24,817 nucleotides of DNA from positions 1 through 24,817 of the forward strand of contig JAADGT010000374.1 in assembly GCA_013152215.1 (NCBI GenBank), given 5' to 3'. How positions within the stretch are numbered: position 1 is the first letter of the stretch; the number at the start of each line of letters is the position of its first letter. The notes under the pieces were generated by a model. It was not told the DNA's origin and did no database searches. It was given only the letters and a program-made list of their open reading frames with translations. Shown here one piece after another: positions 7,148 through 15,613 of this stretch. This DNA is from Deltaproteobacteria bacterium (GTDB lineage: Bacteria; Desulfobacterota; Deferrisomatia; Deferrisomatales; Deferrisomataceae). The position numbers were made by a program, and so were the translations under genes.

Positions 7148-7174
7148 AGGCGCCGCCGCGTGCGGCGCCTTTTC
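7148..7174 (+). terminator. Intrinsic terminator upstream of bamB
   Basis: A perfect 9-bp stem AGGCGCCGC / GCGGCGCCT with loop CGCGT (7157-7161), followed by a short T-run ending TTTTC. It lies between repeat copy B and the sigma-54 promoter of bamB and would shield bamB from upstream transcription. Confidence 0.7.
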
Positions 7175-7287
7175 TGTCCCGCGCCGCGGGGCCGGATTCG
7201 ATCAGAGTTTACCCAGAAAACGGTTAACTTTTACCAGCACCTCGGGGCTCGAGCGCCCTTCTGGGGAATCGGCATCAACCTTCCGGT

Positions 7288-7303
7288 TGGCATATGGATT
7301 GCA
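7288..7303 (+). promoter_or_regulatory. Sigma-54 (-24/-12) promoter for the bam operon
   Basis: TGGCATATGGATTGCA matches TGGCAC-N5-TTGCA with one change in the -24 box. The invariant GG and GC have the right spacing. Transcription would begin near 7314, leaving about 110 nt of leader before the bamB ATG at 7423. With the site at 1408 it suggests common bEBP control of both reductase operons. Confidence 0.8.
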
Positions 7304-7422
7304 GCGGGGAAAGGGCCCGGAAAAAGTCGTTTTCGGCTTGACGGTTCCCGCCGGGGTGACAACATCACCGCACCGGGCGGGCCCCCAAAGAGCACGGCAT
7401 CGAAAACCGAAGAGGGAGTGCC

Positions 7423-9366
7423 ATGCGGTACGCGGAAACAGGCTTTCGTCTGGAGGTCGATCTGACCCGGGGAAGCATCGAGAAGGTGCCCACCGACCCC
7501 TCTTGGACCGAGATGTTCCTCGGCGGCCAGGGCACGGCCGCCAAGATCCTGTGGGACCGGGTCGGTCCCGAAGTGCAGGCCTTCGATCCGGAGAACCTGC
7601 TCATCTTCACGGCCGGGCTGCTGGTGGGCACCCCGGTGCCGGGTGCCAACCGCACCGTGGTGAACACCATCTCCCCCCAGACGGGCCTCTACGCCCACTC
7701 GATCTTCGGCGCGTTCTTCGGCCCCGAGCTCAAGCACGCCGGGTACGACCAGATCGTGTTCCGGGGCAAGGCCCCGGACCTCGTGTACCTGTGGATCCAC
7801 AACGACAAGGTGGAGCTGCGCGACGCCACCCACCTGCGGGGCAAAGGCGCCCAGGAGACGGCCCGTCTGATCCGCGAGGAGCTGGGCGTGCCCGAGGCCC
7901 AGGTGGCGGCCATCGGCCTGGCCGGGGAGAACCGGGTGTACATGGCCACCATCGAGCACTCGAGCGCCAGCGCCTCGCGGGGCGTGGGCGCGGTGATGGG
8001 GGACAAACGGCTCAAGGCCATCGCCGTGCGGGGCACCCAGGACCTGCAGTTGGCCAAGCCCGAGAAGATCTTTCAGCTCTCACTCGACATGTTCAAGGCG
8101 ATCTCCGAGAACCCGTTCACGGGCGACATCATGGCCCACGAGGACGACGAAGAGTTCCACGTGGACAACTTCGCCTGGGGGAACGCCCGCAAGCGGATCA
8201 AGGGGTTCTGGAACAAGGAGCGCGAGGAGCGCTGGAAGAAGATCAGCGAGAGCGTCCGGCTGCGCTGGACCGGGTGCTACAACTGCCCCAAGGACTGCCA
8301 TCAGGCCATCAAGGTGCCCGGCCACGAGACCTACTTCCAGAAGTGTTACAGCAAGCTGACCTACGCCATGGCGGCGTACAAGGAGATCGACTTCAACTAC
8401 CAGATCCTGGCGAAGACCCAGGCCTACGGGCTCGACGGGTTCTCCACCCCCCAGGTGCTGGCGTTCGCGGTGGAGCTGTACGAGGCGGGCATCCTGACGG
8501 ACGAGGACCTGCCGGGCTTCCCGGAGGACAACGGGGACCGGTTCTTCTACCTGCTGGAGAAGATCGTGCGGCGCGAGGGGGTGGGTGACGCCCTGGCGAA
8601 CGGGGTGTACCACGCGGCTCGGCAGATCGGACGGGGCGCGGAGGAGTACGACCACAACACGATGAAGAAGTTCGAGCAGGTGCCCCTGAAGCTGAAGATG
8701 ATCAACTTCCCGTACTTCCTGATGTACGCGACGGGCGAGAAGATGAACATCACCCAGATCGAAGGCTCGTACCCGCAGGTGCCCATCGCGGACAAAAAGG
8801 AGCGGGAGGAGTTCGTGAAGCGGTGGGAGGCGGCGCCGGAACGGTTCAAGAAGTGGTACCTGGAGTGGGAGCCCAGGACCCATCCCCCGCTGGAGGCGGC
8901 CGTACACATCTGCGACTGGAACGAGACCATGCACTACATCGACGACGCGATCGGGATGTGCGCGTTCCTCTCGTCGTTCCGGGGCCAGTTCGGGGGGCAG
9001 CCGCCGTACCACATCTACAACCTGCCCAAGTTCATCGCGGCGGCCGCCGGGATCGAGCTGACGCCCCAGGAGCTCTGGAACGTGGCCCGGCGAAACCGAA
9101 ACCTGATCCGGGCGATCAACGTGCGCCGGGGGCTGCGGCGGAAGGACGAGCGCCCGCCGGAGGACCACTGGCAGATCCGAGACCCGGAGAAGGAGCAGAA
9201 GGTCCTGAGCGACTACTACACGTTCAAGGGGTGGACCCAGGACGGCATCCCGACCATCGGAACCCTGGAGAAGCTGGGGCTGGCCGACGTGGCCGAGGAC
9301 CTGGTGCGGCGGGGGATCCTGTCGGAGGACGACCGGGAGCCGGTGTTCCAGGACATCTCGGCGTAA
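7423..9366 (+). CDS. bamB: Class II benzoyl-CoA reductase, tungsten active-site subunit BamB
   Basis: A 647-aa aldehyde:ferredoxin oxidoreductase family protein. BamB holds the W-bis-metallopterin and one [4Fe-4S] cluster and reduces benzoyl-CoA to cyclohexa-1,5-diene-1-carbonyl-CoA without direct ATP use. The AOR-type cluster ligands are clear: C285-x2-C288-x3-C292 (TGCYNCPKDC) and C513 (IGMCAFLS), nearly the numbering of Pyrococcus AOR. C308 (QKCYSKLTYAM) is a candidate for the tungsten-binding Cys known in Geobacter BamB. The N-terminus (YAETGFRLEVDLTRGSIEK) and ASASRGVGAVMGDKRLKAIAVRG are typical AOR blocks. GAGGGAG precedes the ATG. The BamB assignment over a generic AOR rests on bamCDEF following. 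Confidence 0.93.
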   Translation: MRYAETGFRLEVDLTRGSIEKVPTDPSWTEMFLGGQGTAAKILWDRVGPEVQAFDPENLLIFTAGLLVGTPVPGANRTVVNTISPQTGLYAHSIFGAFFGPELKHAGYDQIVFRGKAPDLVYLWIHNDKVELRDATHLRGKGAQETARLIREELGVPEAQVAAIGLAGENRVYMATIEHSSASASRGVGAVMGDKRLKAIAVRGTQDLQLAKPEKIFQLSLDMFKAISENPFTGDIMAHEDDEEFHVDNFAWGNARKRIKGFWNKEREERWKKISESVRLRWTGCYNCPKDCHQAIKVPGHETYFQKCYSKLTYAMAAYKEIDFNYQILAKTQAYGLDGFSTPQVLAFAVELYEAGILTDEDLPGFPEDNGDRFFYLLEKIVRREGVGDALANGVYHAARQIGRGAEEYDHNTMKKFEQVPLKLKMINFPYFLMYATGEKMNITQIEGSYPQVPIADKKEREEFVKRWEAAPERFKKWYLEWEPRTHPPLEAAVHICDWNETMHYIDDAIGMCAFLSSFRGQFGGQPPYHIYNLPKFIAAAAGIELTPQELWNVARRNRNLIRAINVRRGLRRKDERPPEDHWQIRDPEKEQKVLSDYYTFKGWTQDGIPTIGTLEKLGLADVAEDLVRRGILSEDDREPVFQDISA

Positions 9367-9623
9367 TCGGGGATCAGATTTCAGAAATCAGAAGACAGAA
9401 ACCAGAGAAAGGACGAAAACGGTCCCCAAAGCGAAGTCGGGGGGAGACCATCTGGCCGCTGAAATCTGTCCTCTGACCCCTGCCCCGCAGACCCAATGCC
9501 CTGCGGACTTCGGAACCACGAGGCAGATCGAGGTGAAGCGTTAGGAGGCAAAAAATGATTTTCAGCCTTCCAGCCTTCTAGCTTTCTAGCCTTCTAGCCT
9601 TCCAGCCTCACTCGGAGTCAGCC
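9367..9623. repeat. bamB-bamC gap with 7-bp and 8-bp arrays
   Basis: 9374-9410 is a 7-bp array of TCAGAAA-type units. 9459-9486 is its complement type (CTGAAAT, CTGTCCT, CTGACCC, CTGCCCC). 9562-9608 is a six-unit octamer array (CAGCCTTC, TAGCTTTC, TAGCCTTC and variants) ending just before the bamC Shine-Dalgarno. The two 7-bp tracts are complementary and could form a long imperfect stem in the transcript. Confidence 0.75.
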
Positions 9624-10163
9624 ATGACGGAGAAACGCATCATCAAGACGATCAAGGTGGATCCGGACAAATGCATCGGGTGCCGAGCGTGCGAGCTGGC
9701 GTGCTCGGCGTTCCACGCGAAGCCGCGCTACAGCAGCGCGAACCCGGCGCGCTCTCGGATCCGCGTGGTGTTCGACGAGCTGAACGACATCTACTTCCCC
9801 ATCCGCTCGGTGGCCTACACCCCGGCGGAGTGTGCGGGCCGCCACGCCTACGTGCTGCAGGGGAAGGAGTACCCCGAGTGCGCCTTCTGCGGGAACATCT
9901 GTCCGTCGCGCGACTATTTCTACGAGCCGGACTCCAAGCTTCCCCTGAAGTGCGACATGTGCGAGTCCACGCCGGAGCTGGAGGAGCCGGTGTGCGTGGC
10001 GGTGTGCCGCGTGGACGCGTTGACCTACGAGGTGCGGGAGGAAGAGGTAGCCGCGGGCGAGGAGGGCCCGGACGAGCTGGAGATCGGCCTGGAGGCCCTG
10101 GCGGACGAGTACGGGCTGGACAAGGTGCTCGACGCGGTCGCCCGGATCGCGGGCAAGGAATGA
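9624..10163 (+). CDS. bamC: Class II benzoyl-CoA reductase, three-cluster Fe-S subunit BamC
   Basis: A 179-aa ferredoxin-like protein of the DMSO-reductase beta / HycB type. Three cluster-binding sets are visible: C17-x2-C20-x2-C23-x3-C27, then C86-x2-C89-x3-C93, then C110-x2-C113-x10-C124-x3-C128, with C70 as a possible extra ligand. BamC binds BamB and wires its active site to the HdrA-like part of the complex. The acidic C-terminal 45 residues (EELEIGLEALADEYGLD-like) look helical and lack cysteines. GGAG lies 6 nt before the ATG. It is separated from bamB by an unusual repeat-filled 257-nt gap but is in the same direction and presumably the same operon. Confidence 0.9.
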   Translation: MTEKRIIKTIKVDPDKCIGCRACELACSAFHAKPRYSSANPARSRIRVVFDELNDIYFPIRSVAYTPAECAGRHAYVLQGKEYPECAFCGNICPSRDYFYEPDSKLPLKCDMCESTPELEEPVCVAVCRVDALTYEVREEEVAAGEEGPDELEIGLEALADEYGLDKVLDAVARIAGKE

Positions 10164-10302
10164 GGCCGCGCCCGGCTCTCCGGCAGGCCCCTTGCCCCTC
10201 CAGCAACCCCAGAGCCGCCCGGCTGCCCGGCCGCCGAGCTGCCCAGCGGGCCGAAGGCCCCAACCATTGACCGACGACCGACGACCGACGACCGACGTTA
10301 CA
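10164..10302. repeat. bamC-bamD gap: half repeat, GC octamers, hairpin and perfect heptamer array
   Basis: 10165-10200 resembles the right end of the MITE-like element. 10215-10247 has CCGCCCGG / CTGCCCGG / CCGCCGAG / CTGCCCAG octamers. A GGGCC-GAA-GGCCC hairpin lies at 10248-10260. 10269-10296 has four perfect GACCGAC heptamers ending 6 nt before the chosen bamD ATG. Confidence 0.85.
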
Positions 10303-11454
10303 ATGGAAAACGTAGCCGACTACCGAGAGATCCGTGAGCTGATCCGCACGAGCGGGGGCGAGGCGTTCCAGAACTGCTTCCAGTGCGGCATGTGCGACGT
10401 GGTGTGCCCGTGGAACCGGGTGCGCCGGTTTCGCATGCGAAAGATCGTGCGCCAGGCCGCGTTCGGCATGACCGAGATCGAGAACGAGGAGATCTGGCGG
10501 TGCACCACCTGCGGCCGGTGCCCCCAGCGGTGCCCCCGGGACGTGCGGCAGATCGACTCCGGGATGGCCCTGCGGCGGCTTGCCACGGAGTACGGCGTGT
10601 TCCCGGAGAACGTGCGGCCCGTGCGAGCGGTGAGCGGGAACCTGAGCACCCAGGGCAACCCGTTCGGGGAGCCCCGGGAGGACCGGGCCGCCTGGGCCGA
10701 GGGCCTGGGGGTGCCTGCGTACGAAGAGGGCATGGAGCTCCTGTACTTCACGGGGTGCTACTTCGCCTACGACCGCCGCCTGCGGAAGGTGGCGGTGGCC
10801 ACGGCCAAGCTGCTGCAGAAGGCCGGAGTCCGGTTCGGGATCCTCGGCGAGGCCGAGACCTGCTGCGGGGAGAGCATCCGCAAGGCCGGGGACGAGGAGC
10901 TGTTCAAGAAGCTCGCCCGGCAGAACATCAAGGCGTTCATCGACCGAGGGGTGAAGCGGGTGCTGGTGAACTCACCCCACTGCTACCACACGTTCCGGAA
11001 CGAGTACCCGGAGTTCATGGTGCACTTCGAGGTGGTGCACATCAGCGAGTATCTCCTCGAGCTGGTAAGGGACGGGCGGCTAGAGCTCGGGGGCGGGTAC
11101 GCCGGACGGGTGACCTACCACGACCCGTGCTATCTGGGCCGCCACAACGGCATCTTCGACCCGCCTCGGGAGCTCCTTCGGCGGGTGCCGGGCCTGGAGC
11201 TGGTGGAGATGCCGGACACGGGCATCGACAGCCTGTGCTGCGGGGGCGGGGGTGGCCGGATCTGGATGGACACGCCCAAGGCGGAGCGGTTCTCGGAGCT
11301 GCGGGTGCGCCAGGCGCTGGACGCCGGGGCCCAGGTGCTGGTGACGGCGTGCCCCTACTGCATCGCCAACTTCGAGGACAGCCGCCTGGGGCTGGGGGAG
11401 GACGAACCCCTGGTGGTGAAGGACCTCGTGGAGGTGCTGGCCGAGGCGCTGTGA
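10303..11454 (+). CDS. bamD: Class II benzoyl-CoA reductase, HdrBC-like Fe-S subunit BamD
   Basis: A 383-aa fusion of a two-cluster ferredoxin domain and a heterodisulfide-reductase CCG domain, the BamD layout. The N-terminal ligands are C25-x2-C28-x2-C31-x3-C35 and C67-x2-C70-x2-C73-x3-C77. The two CCG regions follow: YFTGCYFAYD with ETCCGES, then YHDPCYLGRHNG with SLCCGGGGG and a final CPYC. BamD passes electrons between BamE and BamC. The start at 10303 was chosen because the upstream in-frame ATG at 10192 would translate a GC octamer array, a hairpin and a heptamer repeat. No Shine-Dalgarno precedes 10303, which is unusual in this operon. Confidence 0.9.
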   Translation: MENVADYREIRELIRTSGGEAFQNCFQCGMCDVVCPWNRVRRFRMRKIVRQAAFGMTEIENEEIWRCTTCGRCPQRCPRDVRQIDSGMALRRLATEYGVFPENVRPVRAVSGNLSTQGNPFGEPREDRAAWAEGLGVPAYEEGMELLYFTGCYFAYDRRLRKVAVATAKLLQKAGVRFGILGEAETCCGESIRKAGDEELFKKLARQNIKAFIDRGVKRVLVNSPHCYHTFRNEYPEFMVHFEVVHISEYLLELVRDGRLELGGGYAGRVTYHDPCYLGRHNGIFDPPRELLRRVPGLELVEMPDTGIDSLCCGGGGGRIWMDTPKAERFSELRVRQALDAGAQVLVTACPYCIANFEDSRLGLGEDEPLVVKDLVEVLAEAL

Positions 11455-11461
11455 GCCTCGC

Positions 11462-11510
11462 TTTTCCGCCTCCTGGCATTCCAGCTTTCCAGCGGCCCGC
11501 GAAGCGGGCC
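11462..11510. repeat. Octamer-like tract plus GGCCCGC-GAA-GCGGGCC hairpin
   Basis: 11470-11493 has units of the TAGCCTTC family (CCTGGCAT, TCCAGCTT, TCCAGCGG). A perfect 7-bp stem GGCCCGC-GAA-GCGGGCC follows at 11494-11510, immediately before the bamE Shine-Dalgarno (CGAGGGA). It may affect bamE translation. Confidence 0.65.
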
Positions 11511-11524
11511 TTACGAGGGACATC

Positions 11525-14500
11525 GTGAGCAGCGAAGCACTGGAGCGCGTTCAGCAGATCCAAAGGCTCCTGGGAAACCGGGAGTTCGGTGACGTGATGA
11601 TCGTGGGGGGCGGCATCAGCGGGATCCAGGGCGCCCTGGACCTGGCCACGGCCGGGTTCAAGGTGTACCTGGTGGACAAGGCCCCGTCCATCGGCGGGCG
11701 CATGGCGCAGCTCGACAAGACCTTCCCCACCAACGACTGCTCCATGTGCATCGAGTCGCCCAAGTTCGTGGAGTGCCACCGGCACCCGAACATCGAGATC
11801 ATCACCTACGCCGAGGTGGCCGAGGTGGAGGGCGAGGCAGGGGACTTCACCGTGACCCTGGTGAAGAAGCCCCGGTACGTGCGCGAGGACCGGTGCACCG
11901 GCTGCGGGGTGTGCGCCGAGTACTGCCCGGTGGAGTACCCGGACGAGTTCAACCAGGGCATCTCCCTGAGCAAGGCGGTGCACATCTACTTCGGCCAGGC
12001 GATCCCGCTGGTGCCGTACATCGACCAGAGCTGCCTGTACCTCAAAGAGAAGAAGTGCCGCATCTGCGTGGAGGTGTGCAAGGCCCGGGCGATCGACTTC
12101 AACCAGAAGCCCGAGAAGGTGACGATCAAGGTGGGCGCGGTGATCCTCGCGCCCGGGTTCAGCCCGTACGACCCGAGGCGCAAGCCGGAGTACCGGTACG
12201 GGGAGTACCCCAACGTGGTGACCAGCCTGGACTTCGAGCGGATCATGTGCGCCACCGGCCCGAACGAGGGCGAGATCCTGCGGCCCTCGGACGGCCGCCA
12301 CCCGCACAAGATCGCATGGCTCCACTGCGTGGGCTCGCGGCAGGTCACCGAGGGGGCCAACAGCTACTGCTCGGCGGTGTGCTGCACCTACACCCAGAAG
12401 CAGGTCATCCTCACCAAGGACCACGACGCCGACGCCGAGTGCACGGTGTTCCACAACGACATCCGGTCCTACGGCAAGGACTTCGAGCGGTTCTACCAGC
12501 GGGCGGCCGCCCTGCCCGGGGTGCGGTTCATCCGCAGCTACGCCACGATCGTGCGCGAGGACCCCGAGACCCACAACGTGGTGGTGCGCTACACCACCCC
12601 GGAGGGGGTTCGGGAGGAGGAGTTCGACCTGGTGGTGCTCTCGATCGGCCTGAGCGCGCCCCAGGACGCCGAGCGGTTGGCCGAAACCTTCGGGATCGAT
12701 CTCAACGAGCACGGGTTCTGCCGGATCTCCCCGGCCAACCCGATGAGGACCGCCCGGCCCGGCGTGTTCGTGAGCGGGGCGTTCCAGGGCCCCCTGGACA
12801 TCCCCGAGGCGGTGGTGAGCGCGAGCGGCGCGGGGAGCCAGTGCGGCGAGCTCCTGGCCAAGCGCCGGGGCAAGCTCGTGAAGGAGAGGGTCTACCCGCT
12901 GGAGCGGGACGTCTCCGACGAGGAGCCGCGGGTGGGCGTGTACGTGTGCCACTGCGGGGCGAACATCGGCCGGGTGGTGGACATCCCCGGCACGGTGGAG
13001 TTCGCCAAGACCCTTCCGAACGTGGTGCACGCCGAGGAGAGCATCTTCATCTGCTCGACCGACGCGGCCCAGCGCCTGGCCCAGTCGATCCAGGAGCACA
13101 AGCTCAACCGCGTGGTGGTGGCGGCCTGCACCCCCCGAACCCACGAGCCCCTGTTCCGCGACACCCTGCGGGAGGCCGGGATCAACCAGTACTACTTCGA
13201 GATGGCCAACATCCGGGAGCACTGCTCGTGGGTGCACTCCCGCGAGAAGGAGGAGGCCACCCGGAAGGCCCGGGAGATCATCCGGATGGCGGTGGCCCGG
13301 GCGGCGCGCCTGGAGCCCCTGGAGGAGTTCGAGCTGCCGGTGAACAAGACCGCCCTGGTGGTGGGGGGCGGGGTGTCGGGCATGACCACGGCGTTGAGCA
13401 TCGCCCAGCAGGGCTACCGGGTGCACCTGGTGGAGAAGACCGACGAGCTGGGCGGCGTGGCCCGGCGCCTCCACCACACCCTGGACGGCCTGGACGTGCA
13501 GGCGTTCGTCCAGGACCTGATCCGGAAGGTGTACCGCCACCCCCTGATCCAGGTGCACACCGGCGCCCGGATCGTGGAGGCCACGGGCTATGTGGGCAAC
13601 TTCGTGACCCGGGTCGAGACCGCCGACGGCCGAACCGAGGAGATCGCCCACGGAGCGGCCGTGGTGGCGATCGGGGCCGAGGAGTACCGGCCCACCGAGT
13701 ACCTCTACGGCGAGACCGACCGGGTCCTGACGAACCTGGAGCTGGAGGGGGCGATCGCCCGGGGCGAGGACCGGGTGCGGCAGGCCGAGACCGTGGTGAT
13801 GATCCAGTGCGTGGGGTGCCGCAACGAGGAGCGCAACTACTGCTCGCGCGTCTGCTGCAGCCACTCGGTGAAGAACGCCCTGAAGCTCAAGGAGGAGAAC
13901 CCCGACCGGGACGTGTACATCCTGTTCCGGGACATGCGCACCTACGGGTTCCGGGAGGACCGGTACCGCGAGGCCTCCCAGAAGGGCGTGCGGTTCATCC
14001 GGTACGAGCCGGAGCGGGCCCCGCGGGTGGAGCGGATCGAGGAAGGCGGCCGGGAGCGGATCCGGGTGATGGTGTGGGACCCGGTGCTGGAGACCGATCT
14101 GGCGATCGACGCAGACCTGCTCGCGCTCGCCGCGGCGGTGGTGCCTGCGGAGGACCGCGGCCACATCGCAAAGCTATTCAAGGCGAACCTGAGCCCGGAC
14201 AAGTTCTTCCAGGAGGCCCACGTGAAGCTCCGGCCCGTGGACTTCGGGGCGGAGGGCGTGTACCTGTGCGGCATGGCCCACTACCCCAAGCACATTCCGG
14301 AGGCGATCAACCAGGCATACGGCGCGGCAGGCCGGGCGGTGGTGCTGCTGGCGAACGACACGGTGGTGGCCTCGGGCTCGGTGTGCGACGTGGAGGAGAA
14401 GCGGTGCATCGGGTGCGGCGCGTGCGCCGAGGTGTGCGAGTACGGTGCGATCGACCTGAGGACCACGCGCCAGGGGAAGAAGGCCGTGGTGAACCCGGTG

Positions 14501-14659
14501 CTGTGCAAGGGCGACGGCCTGTGCAACGCGGTGTGCCCCACCGGCGCGATCTACCTGAAGCATTACCGGAACGAGGCCCTGGAGGCGCAGGTGGACGCCC
14601 TGACCGGCACGGCCGAGGGCCAGGCCGGGGGCGACGAGGAGCTGCCCGAGGTGGCGTGA
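11525..14659 (+). CDS. bamE: Class II benzoyl-CoA reductase, double HdrA-like flavoprotein BamE
   Basis: A 1044-aa protein with two HdrA-type halves. The first has an FAD fingerprint IVGGGISGIQGALDLA (27-42) and ferredoxin-like sets starting CTGCGVCAEYCP and CRICVEVCK. The second begins with the HdrA signature GVYVCHCGANIG near residue 472, has a second FAD site VVGGGVSGMTTALS near 613, and ends with C961-x2-C964-x2-C967-x3-C971 plus C994-x5-C1000-x3-C1004. In the Bam complex this subunit is thought to perform flavin-based electron bifurcation, pushing electrons to very low potential. The GTG start at 11525 has GAGGGA upstream. It is one continuous frame with no sign of damage. Confidence 0.93.
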   Translation: MSSEALERVQQIQRLLGNREFGDVMIVGGGISGIQGALDLATAGFKVYLVDKAPSIGGRMAQLDKTFPTNDCSMCIESPKFVECHRHPNIEIITYAEVAEVEGEAGDFTVTLVKKPRYVREDRCTGCGVCAEYCPVEYPDEFNQGISLSKAVHIYFGQAIPLVPYIDQSCLYLKEKKCRICVEVCKARAIDFNQKPEKVTIKVGAVILAPGFSPYDPRRKPEYRYGEYPNVVTSLDFERIMCATGPNEGEILRPSDGRHPHKIAWLHCVGSRQVTEGANSYCSAVCCTYTQKQVILTKDHDADAECTVFHNDIRSYGKDFERFYQRAAALPGVRFIRSYATIVREDPETHNVVVRYTTPEGVREEEFDLVVLSIGLSAPQDAERLAETFGIDLNEHGFCRISPANPMRTARPGVFVSGAFQGPLDIPEAVVSASGAGSQCGELLAKRRGKLVKERVYPLERDVSDEEPRVGVYVCHCGANIGRVVDIPGTVEFAKTLPNVVHAEESIFICSTDAAQRLAQSIQEHKLNRVVVAACTPRTHEPLFRDTLREAGINQYYFEMANIREHCSWVHSREKEEATRKAREIIRMAVARAARLEPLEEFELPVNKTALVVGGGVSGMTTALSIAQQGYRVHLVEKTDELGGVARRLHHTLDGLDVQAFVQDLIRKVYRHPLIQVHTGARIVEATGYVGNFVTRVETADGRTEEIAHGAAVVAIGAEEYRPTEYLYGETDRVLTNLELEGAIARGEDRVRQAETVVMIQCVGCRNEERNYCSRVCCSHSVKNALKLKEENPDRDVYILFRDMRTYGFREDRYREASQKGVRFIRYEPERAPRVERIEEGGRERIRVMVWDPVLETDLAIDADLLALAAAVVPAEDRGHIAKLFKANLSPDKFFQEAHVKLRPVDFGAEGVYLCGMAHYPKHIPEAINQAYGAAGRAVVLLANDTVVASGSVCDVEEKRCIGCGACAEVCEYGAIDLRTTRQGKKAVVNPVLCKGDGLCNAVCPTGAIYLKHYRNEALEAQVDALTGTAEGQAGGDEELPEVA

Positions 14660-14696
14660 GGTGCTGGCGCAGGGCTCGGAGATCAAGGAGGTTTCT

Positions 14697-14760
14697 CGCC
14701 TCCCGGCCTCCTAGCCTTCCAGCTTTCTAGCCTTCCAGCCTTCCCGCGGGCCGAAGGCCC
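14697..14760. repeat. Octamer array plus GGGCC-GAA-GGCCC hairpin between bamE and bamF
   Basis: About six TAGCCTTC-type units (14697-14746), then the hairpin GGGCC-GAA-GGCCC at 14748-14760, ending 5 nt before the bamF GGAGG. It has the same layout and orientation as at 4990-5045 upstream of fdhD. Confidence 0.8.
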
Positions 14761-14776
14761 AGAACGGAGGAGTTCC

Positions 14777-15610
14777 ATGAGCGCGATGCGGTTCAAGCCC
14801 AAGCTGCTCGGCTTCGTGTGCAACTGGTGAGCGTACGGGTCTGCGGACCTGGCGGGAGTTTCCCGTCTCCAATACTCGACGGACATCAAGCTGATCCGGG
14901 TGATGTGCTCCGGAAGGGTGGACATGTCGTTCCTCTTCCGGGCGTTCCTCAACGGCACCGACGGCGTGTTCATCGGCGGGTGCTACCTGGGGGAGTGCCA
15001 CTACATCACCCACGGCAACTTCTACGCCCTGAACATGGTCCACCTCACCCGGCGCCTGCTGGAGCACGTGGGGCTGAACCCGGCACGGGTGCGGATGGAG
15101 GAGCTCTCCTCGGGCGAGGGCAACCGGTTCGCCGAGCTGATGAACGAGTTCAGCCGCGAGATTCGCGAACTGGGTCCCCTGGCCGAGGGCGAGGGCCTCG
15201 ACCCGGAGGAGGCGCGGACGAAGCTGGCCGAGGTGGCCCGGCTGGTGCCGTACCTGAAGCTGGCGGCCCGGGAGAAGCTGGCGCGCAAGGGCAACCCTGA
15301 GGGGGCTAAGGAGAACCCCTTCACCCCGGAGGAGGTGGCGGAGCTCCTGGCCCAGGCGCCCACCTACTACATCGATCCGGACAAGTGCCGGGCCTGCATG
15401 ATGTGCGCCAAGCGCTGCCCGGTGGATGCGATCGCCGGCGGCAAGGGGCTGGTGCACGTGGTGGACCAGGAGGCGTGCATCAAGTGCGGCACCTGCCTGG
15501 AGGCGTGCCCACCCCGGTTCGGAGCGGTGCAGAAGGTAGTCGGCGCGCCTCCTCCGGACACGGTGCCCGACGAGCCCGTGCCCATCGTGAAGCAGAGGGC
15601 CTCGGCTTGA
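14777..15610 (+). CDS. bamF: Class II benzoyl-CoA reductase, MvhD-like selenoprotein BamF
   Basis: A 277-residue protein if the in-frame TGA at 14828-14830 is read as selenocysteine. The ATG at 14777 has GGAGG 6 nt upstream. Codons 1-17 end FVCNW, codon 18 is TGA, and the frame continues AYGSADLAG, exactly the MvhD-family CNW-C/U-x-Y-x-x-A-D motif, so the UGA sits at the metal-binding Cys. The C-terminal part has two [4Fe-4S] sets: C204-x2-C207-x2-C210-x3-C214 and C234-x2-C237-x2-C240-x3-C244. Selenocysteine is established for the Geobacter Bam complex, where BamF links BamE to the electron-input module. A gene caller blind to Sec would start wrongly at the GTG at 14900. Confidence 0.92.
14845..14870 (+). 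promoter_or_regulatory. Bacterial SECIS-like hairpin after the bamF UGA
   Basis: GGCGGGA (14851-14857) pairs with TCCCGTC (14861-14867) around an apical GTT loop, with one G-U pair. GGA (14845-14847) can extend the stem with TCC (14868-14870) past a CCT bulge. The loop starts about 28 nt after the UGA, within the range of bacterial SECIS elements, and has the expected apical G-U. It would recruit SelB. Confidence 0.75.
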
Positions 15611-15613
15611 TCC

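Noticed and set aside
7008..8588. 526-aa plus-strand frame overlapping bamB
   Set aside because: It is a frame-shifted shadow of bamB with Arg/Gly/Pro-rich low-complexity translation.
10192..10302. Upstream ATG extension of bamD
   Set aside because: The extra 37 codons translate the GC octamer array, the hairpin and the heptamer array and do not resemble a Bam protein.
11042..14164. 1040-aa open frame on the minus strand opposite bamD/bamE, and other long minus-strand frames such as 15835-17967
   Set aside because: Low-complexity His/Leu/Gly/Val-rich translations that mirror the codon bias of strong plus-strand genes; typical antisense shadows in GC-rich DNA.
14900..15610. bamF beginning at the GTG at 14900
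   Set aside because: It has no ribosome-binding site and would discard the conserved CNW-U motif; reading the UGA from the ATG at 14777 restores the whole MvhD domain.
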